This document shows positions 17,320 to 24,469 of a DNA stretch of 64,000 nucleotides, piece after piece (within the stretch, counting starts at the first letter, position 1; each line of letters starts with the position of its first letter). The position numbers were made by a program, and so were the translations under genes. The stretch is taken from assembly GCA_934254815.1 (NCBI GenBank), contig CAKQME010000007.1, forward strand, positions 1 to 64,000, given 5' to 3'. The stretch is from an uncultured Clostridia bacterium. GTDB taxonomy: Bacteria > Bacillota > Clostridia > Christensenellales > Borkfalkiaceae. The notes beneath the pieces are model-generated. The model searched no databases and was not told the DNA's origin. It saw only the letters and a program-made list of their open reading frames with translations.

Positions 17320-17507
17320 GTTCTTGTAACGGCCGTATTAGTCTTTAAATCGTCCGAGCTTTGGCGACTAAGCACGGCGAAATTATAAATATGCGCGATA
17401 CGAACTATCGCCTGCGAAACTACTTTTTCTCGTGATTTCGGCGCGCCGTAAGCAAATACGCCATAAGAAAAACAGCTTTGCAACGCGGTCGCCACGCAAT
17501 TAAGCAA
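17304..17507 (-). CDS. Possible small protein (uncertain), cysteine-containing frame after the DUF11 gene
   Basis: A 67-codon frame opens at a TTG (17507) without a good ribosome binding site. The frame stays open upstream without any start codon all the way into the DUF11 gene, and that upstream part is rich in cysteine (TYNCKREPSCGSIICNLLNC). Codon choice looks gene-like. It may be the remnant of a C-terminal extension of the DUF11 gene lost by frameshift, a frameshift product, or chance. I do not recognise a family. Confidence 0.3.
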   Translation of the reverse strand: MLNCVATALQSCFSYGVFAYGAPKSREKVVSQAIVRIAHIYNFAVLSRQSSDDLKTNTAVTRTERSS

Positions 17508-17598
17508 ATTACAGATTATACTTCCGCATGACGGTTCGCGTTTACAATTATAAGTCGTATTTCCGCCGCCCGCCCGGTTAAAGACTTTGACTTTTAAA

Positions 17599-17988
17599 TC
17601 AGACTTGCGTAACGCGAAAGGTGACGGTCAAAGTTGCTCCGTCGTCGACGTCGGGAAGATTAACCGACAGATTTCCTCCCGAATAAGTGAAATCGGAAGT
17701 ATCCTGCCCGTTGATTTTCACACCGTAACCGGTATCGAACTCCACGTTCGCGGTGTCGAACGCGTCGGCAAGAACGCCTTTCGAATAAGTTTCGCCCGAA
17801 CTGTTCGTAACCGTAACGGTATATAAAAGCGGACCGTCGACCCAGTATCTTTTATCTGCTGTCAAAGTAGCCGTAAGACCCTTTACGATAGTAGTCGTAA
17901 CCTGATTAGAGGCAAAAGTTATGGGCACCTGCTCGGTTCCGTAAGAGCCGTTAAAATCGGCCTGGTTTAAAGTTTCGATTTTAGCCAT
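17599..17988 (-). CDS. DUF11-like conserved repeat protein, no signal peptide
   Basis: A 129-residue beta-sandwich protein of the DUF11 conserved-repeat type: PLLYTVTVTNSSGETYSKGV followed by LADAFDTANVEF and ending DDGATLTVTFRVTQV, the usual repeat ending. It starts MAKIETLNQADFNGSY, like the signal-less DUF11 proteins of Clostridium. GGAG lies 12 bases before the ATG. It neighbours the beta-helix/WxL protein, which also lacks a signal peptide; both may coat the spore. Single repeat only, shorter than many homologues. Confidence 0.75.
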   Translation of the reverse strand: MAKIETLNQADFNGSYGTEQVPITFASNQVTTTIVKGLTATLTADKRYWVDGPLLYTVTVTNSSGETYSKGVLADAFDTANVEFDTGYGVKINGQDTSDFTYSGGNLSVNLPDVDDGATLTVTFRVTQV

Positions 17989-18380
17989 AAAATATTTTCT
18001 CCGAAGTATTGAGACGAAATCGGGCGCGTTCGGTCATCACCGTCCGCCCGACGACCCGACCATAAAAAGAATGCAATCGTTTTCGTCCCACATTAAATTA
18101 TATGTATCGGAGAAAATTTCCGTTCCTATGCCGCACTATTATAAATCGACTATTTTTGTCCGTTTACATAAAAATCAGGGTATGTCGACAGATAACGTAA
18201 TATTATAATAGATTTTATTCAAAAAATTCAATATTAAATCAATAAAAACGGCAAAAGATAATCGACAAAATGCGAGTTTGCACATAAAAATTAGAGTTTG
18301 CACACAAGAGTGCAAATTTTGCACAATCAAAAAATCGTAGTTTCGTAAACTCTATCAATAAATATTTTGCTTATACAAAC
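17989..18380. promoter_or_regulatory. AT-rich intergenic region with phased TTTGCAC repeats
   Basis: No gene is seen. TTTGCAC occurs in direct orientation at 18277, 18297 and 18318 (20 and 21 bases apart, about two helical turns) with an inverted copy GTGCAAA at 18310. This looks like a cluster of protein-binding sites on one DNA face, about 290-340 bases upstream of the DUF11 gene. A CATATAAT box on the minus strand near 18105 could be a -10 element for that gene. Confidence 0.4.
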
Positions 18381-18406
18381 AAAAAGCCGAAGATTTTCTC
18401 TTCGAC
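18381..18406 (-). terminator. Intrinsic terminator of the DUF5685-RlmD operon
   Basis: On the minus strand GTCGAAGA-GAAAA-TCTTCGGC (8-bp stem with one wobble pair) followed by TTTTTGTTTG, 12 bases after the stop of the preceding small gene. Confidence 0.8.
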
Positions 18407-18417
18407 CTTAAATGTTT

Positions 18418-18660
18418 TTATATGATTTCAAAATGTTTCAGCGCCGCTTTTATGGCTGTAGACATTTGTTCCGTCGGGTTTTGACGCGGACGTTTTAGTT
18501 CGTCCACGGCGTTTGGTGCATCGTACATCGGCAAACCGAGTTCACGCTTTACTTCCGCAATATCTGCCGTATGAACTTTGAAACCGTAATCTTCCTCAAT
18601 CCAATTCTGAATCTTTTTATATGTCGTCTTTTCCTGCGATTTTTTCTGTTCGATTAGCAA
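18418..18660 (-). CDS. Detached C-terminal tail of RlmD-type methyltransferase
   Basis: The 80 residues (YKKIQNWIEEDYGFKV, IAEVKRELGL, a Pro-rich middle and a terminal AALKHFEII) match the short extension that many Clostridia carry at the C-terminus of 23S rRNA uracil methyltransferases and a few other proteins. Here it sits 40 bases downstream of RlmD in a separate frame, opening at TTG without an obvious ribosome binding site. It is either an independently translated small protein or a remnant separated by an in-frame stop and frameshift. Real coding or recent pseudogene tail are both possible. Confidence 0.6.
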   Translation of the reverse strand: MLIEQKKSQEKTTYKKIQNWIEEDYGFKVHTADIAEVKRELGLPMYDAPNAVDELKRPRQNPTEQMSTAIKAALKHFEII

Positions 18661-18700
18661 TCGCTGTTTTAATTAAGCGAAGTATTGTCAAAATCGATTT

Positions 18701-20119
18701 TTATTTCGCTATTAATGGATGATTTTTGCGAGATAATACCACCAATGTTTCTATATGCTTTGTTTGAGGGAACATATCGTACGGCTGTATACGCGTTATC
18801 TCGTACTCGCCGTTCCCGTCGCTTTTCTCTAATTTCTCACCGCTTCGCTTTAACGTTCCCGTAAGCAACCCTACGTCACGCGCTAACGTCTGCGGCGAAC
18901 AGGATATGTACAATATCCGATCCGGCTTACTTTCGTTTATCGCTCCGATCAGTTTTTCGTCTACCCCCTGTCGGGGCGGATCCAACACCAACACACACTC
19001 CGAACCGGCAGATTTCTCTCTCGCTAAAATCTTCGGCAAAGCTTCTTCGCACGCAGCGTGGATATTCTCCATTTTACCCTCTAAGCCGTTACGGGCTTTA
19101 AGCTCGTCCGCGCAGTCTACCGCTTCTTTTACTATCTCTATCCCGATAGCCTTTTTAGCTTTCTGAGCGAATATTGCGGTCAACATTCCCGCACCGCTGT
19201 ACGCGTCTATTATAACCGTTTCGGGGGTTATCTGCGCCGACTTGACGGCGTCCTGATAAATTTTTCTGCGTACACCGTCGTTTACCTGCATAAACGACCC
19301 CGGACCTATCTCGAATTTTATACCTAAATCCGACGAAGACACTATGCTTTTACCGTATAATCTGACGTATTCGTCCGTAAGAATAACGTTATTGTTAAGC
19401 TTATTTATATTGACGAACAAACTGAATTGTTTGAAGTTCTTTTTAAGCATATCGATGAGTTCGTCGGAATACGGCAGATTATCTCCGTTGATAACTATGG
19501 TTATCAGCAATCTTCCGTCGACGTCTCTCACTACGACGTGTTTTACAAGCCCTTTCTGCGTTTCGTCGTTATACACAGGTACGCGGTAAGTCTCGACGTA
19601 GTCTTTTACGGTAGCTATTATTCTGTTACACCATTCGGGTTGAATCGGGCAGCCGTTTATCGGCACTACTCTATGGCTGTTCTGAGCGAAAAAGCCTATA
19701 ACGCAACCGAAATCGTCGGTTCTGACAGGCAATTGAAGTTTATTTCTGTATCCGTATTCGAGTTCGCTTCTGACGGCAAGCGGCACTTTTGCGTCAATGA
19801 ACGCTATTTTGGAAAAACAATCTTTTACGATCTGACTTTTCAATTTCAGCTGAAGTTTATATTTCAGATGCTGCAACTGACAGCCGCCGCACTTCTCGTA
19901 AACGGGGCATTTGGGTCTTATACGTTCCTCAGCGGGGGTGCAGACCTCGATTACCTTGCCGAAAGCCACGTTCTTTTTGACTTTGAGAACTTTATATCTG
20001 ATTTTTTCCTGCGGGAGAGCGTAAGGCACGAAAACCGTGCAATCTCTTTCTCTCACTATTCCCTCTCCGTTAGAACCGAGACGGGAAACTACCCCCACAT
20101 AATCTTTATTCTTTACCAT
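18701..20119 (-). CDS. rlmD: 23S rRNA (uracil-C5)-methyltransferase, RlmD/RumA family
   Basis: Uses S-adenosylmethionine to make 5-methyluridine in RNA. Residues 1-60 form a TRAM domain; CPVYEKCGGCQLQHL (around 89-103) supplies the 4Fe-4S cysteines; the SAM-binding region includes DAYSGAGMLTAIFAQKA; the catalytic region has VLDPPRQGVD and YISCSPQTLARDV, whose cysteine is the nucleophile. The 472 residues are close to the family norm. Which uridine is modified (U1939 or others) cannot be read here. TAAGGTG precedes the ATG. It lies 12 bases after a membrane-protein gene in the DUF5685 operon. Confidence 0.93.
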   Translation of the reverse strand: MVKNKDYVGVVSRLGSNGEGIVRERDCTVFVPYALPQEKIRYKVLKVKKNVAFGKVIEVCTPAEERIRPKCPVYEKCGGCQLQHLKYKLQLKLKSQIVKDCFSKIAFIDAKVPLAVRSELEYGYRNKLQLPVRTDDFGCVIGFFAQNSHRVVPINGCPIQPEWCNRIIATVKDYVETYRVPVYNDETQKGLVKHVVVRDVDGRLLITIVINGDNLPYSDELIDMLKKNFKQFSLFVNINKLNNNVILTDEYVRLYGKSIVSSSDLGIKFEIGPGSFMQVNDGVRRKIYQDAVKSAQITPETVIIDAYSGAGMLTAIFAQKAKKAIGIEIVKEAVDCADELKARNGLEGKMENIHAACEEALPKILAREKSAGSECVLVLDPPRQGVDEKLIGAINESKPDRILYISCSPQTLARDVGLLTGTLKRSGEKLEKSDGNGEYEITRIQPYDMFPQTKHIETLVVLSRKNHPLIAK

Positions 20120-20131
20120 TGTTAAAACACC

Positions 20132-20665
20132 TTACAGCTTTAATCTTGCGACGGTCGAGTCGACGAACTTTTGAAATCTCATCATAAGCAGGTCGTAAAA
20201 CACGAAAAGTATCGCTCCCCCTACCGTAAGGATAAGATAGACGTATTGTTTTACGTCCTCTCTTTCCAGTACGGTGCCTTCGGTCAGAAACGCCGAAAAG
20301 GCAACGTATATTACAAGCAGCGCGCCGACGAACCAAGCCGTCTTTATTAACCCCGCGGCTACTCTGTTGAATTTTTTTTCCGCGACGATGAAGTTCACGG
20401 TCGGGTGCAAACCGAAAAACATAGCGTAAAACACTATCATCGCGGGTTGCGCCCCTATTAAAAATATCGAGCTTAAAAGCGCGCTGGCAAAATATGACAT
20501 AAGCGCGCCTTTTACGCTTTTTTTCGCGAGCGGCAACATAACGCACATACTCGCCATAAAAAGCGAAGAATACTCGAATGCCGGAACATATCCGCCGAGC
20601 AACATAAACGCAACCGACAACGCGGTTGCCAACGCGGACAACGCGATCAGTTTCGAATTTTTCAT
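20132..20665 (-). CDS. Five- to six-span membrane protein, ECF-S-like
   Basis: A 177-residue hydrophobic protein: the N-terminus MKNSKLIALSALATALSVAF resembles S components of ECF vitamin transporters and the YqfF-like helical proteins often found beside DUF5685 genes, followed by about five more membrane segments and a short basic C-terminus. Start chosen at 20665, where TAATG couples it to the J-like gene stop. It is the third gene of the DUF5685-J-membrane-rlmD set. Substrate or role unknown; the ECF comparison is only topological. Confidence 0.75.
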   Translation of the reverse strand: MKNSKLIALSALATALSVAFMLLGGYVPAFEYSSLFMASMCVMLPLAKKSVKGALMSYFASALLSSIFLIGAQPAMIVFYAMFFGLHPTVNFIVAEKKFNRVAAGLIKTAWFVGALLVIYVAFSAFLTEGTVLEREDVKQYVYLILTVGGAILFVFYDLLMMRFQKFVDSTVARLKL

Positions 20666-21276
20666 TATCTGCAACTACAACAGCAATTGAGCATAGCGTT
20701 ACAAATAGCCATTTCGCAGCACCATTCAAGACAGTAATTATCGCCCATCTGGCGCGGCTCGTCGTAATTCTCGCCTTTCTCTTTACCCGTAGAATAGCTT
20801 GTGAAAGTCTTATTCGAATCGCTTTCTATTTTTTTGTTTAATTTTTCCAACGCCGTTTTATATTTCTCGTTAGACGGATCCATACCGACGGCGATTTCGA
20901 GTTGCTTTTTACTCTCGTTTACCCAGGTTTTTTTATAGAACAACACGGATTGGAGATAATGCCATTCCGCGCCGCGCTCGTTGAACGCGTCGAGTTTATC
21001 CTGAGCCGCCGTAAGCGAACCGTTTTTTATAAGAGCTTCTATTTCTTTATAAATTCCGCCGTCGGCATCCGAAGAAAACTGTTTTTCCTGTCTTTCGGTT
21101 TTAAGTTCCGCATAAGCGGCTTCGAGTTCGGTCAGCTTATCCGCCGCATCGTTGCCTGCCTGCCCCTCAAGGAATCTGTCTTCGGAATATTTAGCTTTAA
21201 GTTCGTTATATTTCGCTTCGAGTTGTTCGTCGGTACAATTTGCGTCCAACCCGAATACTTCGTAAAGGTCTTTCAT
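20665..21276 (-). CDS. Divergent J-domain-like protein with TPR region and cysteine-rich tail
   Basis: Residues 1-65 resemble a J domain (LYEVFGLDANCTDEQLEAKY, ending in a helix with ELEAAYAEL), but the HPD motif needed to stimulate DnaK is replaced by YSED. Residues about 75-150 form a helical, TPR-like part (GSLTAAQDKLDAF, WHYLQSVLFYK). The last 25 residues hold eight cysteines (CLEWCCEM..CNAMLNCCCSC), suggesting metal or cluster binding. Its ATG overlaps the DUF5685 stop by four bases. Probably works with DUF5685, but not as a classical Hsp40. Confidence 0.8.
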   Translation of the reverse strand: MKDLYEVFGLDANCTDEQLEAKYNELKAKYSEDRFLEGQAGNDAADKLTELEAAYAELKTERQEKQFSSDADGGIYKEIEALIKNGSLTAAQDKLDAFNERGAEWHYLQSVLFYKKTWVNESKKQLEIAVGMDPSNEKYKTALEKLNKKIESDSNKTFTSYSTGKEKGENYDEPRQMGDNYCLEWCCEMAICNAMLNCCCSCR

Positions 21277-22127
21277 TTTTCACCTACCTGTTTTTTTAAA
21301 ATTTTAAGCGTAACCGCGGGCAACCCGCGCAAAATCACGTTATCTATCAAATCGTGGTTGAAATAAAATTTACAACTCGAAAGACTTTGTTTTAACCCCG
21401 CGAAAATTTCGGAAAAGGTAAAATTTATATCTTCTCCGCGCGTTTTCATCAGTTCTTTTACAGTCGGCACTTTTTCGTAAAAAAGATACAGAACGTTATA
21501 ATTGCCCTTTTTTACGTCTTTATCGTAATCGTCGAGCGCGTCGACAAGGTATATCCATTTACCGAGATAATAAAACAGCTTATCGGTATTTTCCGTAGCC
21601 TTATCACCCAGAGCCAGCGCGGACAATTCCGCTATCATACGAGCGGACGGTTCGCACACCATATCGAGCCTGTCGCTATTCGCCTTTTCGAGTTCGCGAA
21701 GTTCGCCGCATCTTTTCGACACGATTTTCGACATTTCTGGGTATTTTTTATCCGCCCGTCTTTTGGCTTTTGCAAACAAACGGAGTTTAAGCTTTCCTTT
21801 TCCGTCGTCGACGATATCGTCGTACAGCTTATAATACGCAAGCACGCAATTGAGATACGCCGAAAACTCGTTAAGCCTGTCGTATTTCGCGACGGGGCGT
21901 TTTTTTATAACGTGAGCGACGCACCGTTCGGAATTTATCTTCACGTCTTCGCCCGCGAGATTATGAATAAGCGCGGAAAAGAAAGCGAGGTCATACGTCA
22001 GAGTAAATCTCGCGGTCTGACCGCAGCTTTTGCCTATAGCCTTACACAATCCGCAATAGAACGCTTTATACAGCGTAACGTCTTTTATATACAAATACGG
22101 CGTATACGGCTTGACGTATCCGAACAT
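21273..22127 (-). CDS. DUF5685 family all-helical protein
   Basis: A 284-residue protein of unknown function. The conserved N-terminus YLYIKDVTLYKAFYCGLCKA with the Cys-x-x-Cys pair near residue 29-32, and two acidic motifs, LYDDIVDDGK (around 101) and VDALDDYDKD (around 196), are clear. Paired aspartate-rich motifs on an all-helical protein are reminiscent of isoprenoid synthase folds, though no substrate is known. First gene of a five-gene minus-strand operon with the J-like protein, membrane protein, rlmD and its tail. Confidence 0.85.
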   Translation of the reverse strand: MFGYVKPYTPYLYIKDVTLYKAFYCGLCKAIGKSCGQTARFTLTYDLAFFSALIHNLAGEDVKINSERCVAHVIKKRPVAKYDRLNEFSAYLNCVLAYYKLYDDIVDDGKGKLKLRLFAKAKRRADKKYPEMSKIVSKRCGELRELEKANSDRLDMVCEPSARMIAELSALALGDKATENTDKLFYYLGKWIYLVDALDDYDKDVKKGNYNVLYLFYEKVPTVKELMKTRGEDINFTFSEIFAGLKQSLSSCKFYFNHDLIDNVILRGLPAVTLKILKKQVGEK

Positions 22128-22269
22128 TAGTCTGCCCCTTATAAAAAATATAATAATTATATATTAAACCATATTTCGGTTTTTGTCAAAGTTTTTTACC
22201 CGTTATGCGGCGTTTTGCGTGAATTTTATCGATTTTTTATAAACTTCGGCAAGTTTTTTCCGCTTCGGC

Positions 22270-22298
22270 TTTACATTTCGGATAATCGGTGGTAAAAT
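22270..22298 (+). promoter_or_regulatory. deoB promoter
   Basis: TTTACA (22270-22275), 17 bases, TAAAAT (22293-22298); leader about 40 bases with a CAGGAGA ribosome binding site. Confidence 0.7.
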
Positions 22299-22343
22299 AT
22301 AATCGTCAGAGAGCCGAATCAACGGCTGATACAGGAGAATTTT

Positions 22344-23510
22344 ATGCGCGTATTTTTGATTGTAGCCGACAGTTTCGGCATAGGCGAACTGCCCGACGCG
22401 GACAGATTCGGAGACAAGGGAAGCAACACGTTCAAAGCCTGCTACGACACGGGCAGAATGGATATTCCTACGCTTAAAAAACTCGGTCTTTTCAACATCG
22501 ACGGGGTGACGTTCGGAGAAAAGGAAGCCGAGCCTGTCGGCGCGTATTGCAGGCTGGGCGAAACGAGCGCTGGCAAAGACACAACGATTGGTCACTGGGA
22601 AATAGCGGGCGTAATATCGGAAAAACCGTTGCCCACCTACCCGAACGGATTTCCGAAAGAGATAATCGACGAATTCGAAAAGCAGACAGGCAGAAAAACC
22701 CTTTGCAACAAGCCGTATTCGGGAACGGAAATAATAAAAGACTACGGCGAAGAGAGTATGAAAACGGGCGCGCTTATCGTATACACTTCGGCGGACAGCG
22801 TGTTTCAGATCGCCGCCAACGAAAAAACAGTACCCGTCGACGAGTTATACCGTTATTGCGAAATCGCGCGCGGAATACTGACGGGCGAACATGCCGTAGG
22901 CAGGGTTATCGCAAGACCTTTCGAGGGAGAGACCCGCGATACTTTTAAACGAACTTCGCGCCGACACGATTTTTCGTTTATGCCGCCGAAAGACACTTTA
23001 TTGGACGTTCTGAAAGCGGCGGGCAAAGACGTTCTTGCCGTAGGCAAAATATACGATATCTTCGGCGGAAGAGGCATGACGGAGTTCGTCCGCACGGTAA
23101 ACAATTCGGACGGAATGGACAAAACGATAATGTATGAAAAACGCGATTTCGACGGGTTATGTTTCGTTAATCTGGTAGATTTCGATATGTTATACGGTCA
23201 CAGAAACGACGCGCTCGGTTACACTTATGCGCTAAACGATTTTTCCGCGCGTTTAACGGAATTTATTTCCGCAATGCGCGACGACGACGTGCTTATGATA
23301 ACCGCCGACCACGGCTGCGACCCGTCTACGCCGTCTACCGACCATTCGAGAGAATATGTTCCGCTTCTGATTTACGGCAAAAAAATAAAGCCCGTAAATA
23401 CAGGCACAAAACCGACCTACGCTTATATAGCCAAGACAATCTGCGACTTATTGAACGTAAAGAATAATCTGGCGGGCGAAAGTCTGAAAAACGATATTAT
23501 TGCCGATTAG
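22344..23510 (+). CDS. deoB: Phosphopentomutase
   Basis: Interconverts ribose 1-phosphate and ribose 5-phosphate (and deoxy forms) in nucleoside salvage. The 388-residue alkaline-phosphatase-superfamily enzyme shows the metal motif VADSFGIGELPDA, the catalytic threonine in SAGKDTTIGHWEI, the cap-domain sequence YPNGFPKEII, and the second metal set in FVNLVDFDMLYGHRND and MITADHGCDPSTPSTDHSRE. Own promoter and strong terminator, so monocistronic; no other nucleoside genes lie beside it. Confidence 0.97.
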   Translation: MRVFLIVADSFGIGELPDADRFGDKGSNTFKACYDTGRMDIPTLKKLGLFNIDGVTFGEKEAEPVGAYCRLGETSAGKDTTIGHWEIAGVISEKPLPTYPNGFPKEIIDEFEKQTGRKTLCNKPYSGTEIIKDYGEESMKTGALIVYTSADSVFQIAANEKTVPVDELYRYCEIARGILTGEHAVGRVIARPFEGETRDTFKRTSRRHDFSFMPPKDTLLDVLKAAGKDVLAVGKIYDIFGGRGMTEFVRTVNNSDGMDKTIMYEKRDFDGLCFVNLVDFDMLYGHRNDALGYTYALNDFSARLTEFISAMRDDDVLMITADHGCDPSTPSTDHSREYVPLLIYGKKIKPVNTGTKPTYAYIAKTICDLLNVKNNLAGESLKNDIIAD

Positions 23511-23563
23511 TCACAATCAATTACGTTTATCGCCGCCCCGACGGATTTAAACGCAATCCGAAA

Positions 23564-23608
23564 AATCGTCCGCCCGCAGTTCTCTGCGGGCGGACGATTA
23601 TTTTTTAC
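23564..23608 (+). terminator. deoB terminator
   Basis: Perfect 16-bp stem (23564-23579 and 23584-23599), loop TTCT, followed by ATTTTTT. Confidence 0.92.
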
Positions 23609-23748
23609 GGCAAATTCCGACATTTTACACGTCGACTTTTTACGACTTATTCCGTGCGGCGAAATACGACCTTTTTCGTCACGACTTATTTCGTCGTTTT
23701 TCGACATTTTATTTTTCGACGCAATCCGACGATTTTCGAAAAAACGAC

Positions 23749-24465
23749 TTAGTCCAGCTCTTCGACGTAATTGACGTATTCGAGTTGAGATATCGCCGCG
23801 ATTATATCGTCGTGCCGGACGAATTTTTTAAAGTTGCCCGAAACTATCGTAAGCGCGATCGTATAGACGTAAAGTCCTGTATTCATATACGCGGTATTCA
23901 ACTCTATATCGTCTATTTTTAATCCGAGTTTTCGTATAGTCGTTATGAAATCCTGCAAAGAATTTTTATTTTTAAGTTCCAGGTGTATTTCAAAGTGATT
24001 AGAGCGGCGTTTAAACCCGTATTCTATACGCATAAACAGCGTTAAACACAACATATACGCCGCAAACGCGAGAATCGCCGCCGTATACAGGTCAAGCCCG
24101 ATAAACACCGAAATAAAGCACGCGCCCCACAGCGCGACGGAAGTCGTCAAGCCTTTCAACTGACTTTTCGAGCTATACAGAATAGTATTGGAACTGACTA
24201 TCGCGATACCGATAACCGTCGCCCCGACGACGAAAGAAAACTTCGCGCCGAGTACGCCCAGAACATAACCGTCAATCATACCCGCAAGCGCGGAAACAAG
24301 CGACACGAGCATAAACGTTCTAAGCCCCGCCGCGTGTCTTTTCGTAGCCCTTTCGCAGCCGACGATCGCGCCCAACAGAACGGATAACGCTATTTTAAAC
24401 GCCACGCCGCCCGCGCTTAACCCCTTGCACCAGTCTCCTAAAAAATCTGCTATAAAATCGTTCAT
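23749..24465 (-). CDS. MgtC/SapB family membrane protein
   Basis: A 238-residue protein with four to five membrane segments in the first 150 residues and the MgtC signature GAIVGCERATKRHAAGLRTFM (near 32-52), where the usual Leu-Glu-Arg is Cys-Glu-Arg. The C-terminal 75 residues look like the ACT-like soluble domain of MgtC (FEIHLELKNKNSLQDFITTIRKLG). MgtC proteins regulate Mg2+/phosphate physiology rather than transport. It begins four bases after the antiporter stop and is the last gene of the long glycan operon. Confidence 0.85.
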   Translation of the reverse strand: MNDFIADFLGDWCKGLSAGGVAFKIALSVLLGAIVGCERATKRHAAGLRTFMLVSLVSALAGMIDGYVLGVLGAKFSFVVGATVIGIAIVSSNTILYSSKSQLKGLTTSVALWGACFISVFIGLDLYTAAILAFAAYMLCLTLFMRIEYGFKRRSNHFEIHLELKNKNSLQDFITTIRKLGLKIDDIELNTAYMNTGLYVYTIALTIVSGNFKKFVRHDDIIAAISQLEYVNYVEELD

Positions 24466-24469
24466 TAAA

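Noticed and set aside
20665..21276. Functional DnaJ co-chaperone
   Set aside because: The HPD tripeptide is missing, so the protein is called only J-like.
23610..23748. Cluster of CGAC/GTCG motifs, one matching a 0A box (TGTCGAA on the minus strand)
   Set aside because: Lies between two convergent gene ends, so a promoter role is unlikely; the motif density may be compositional.
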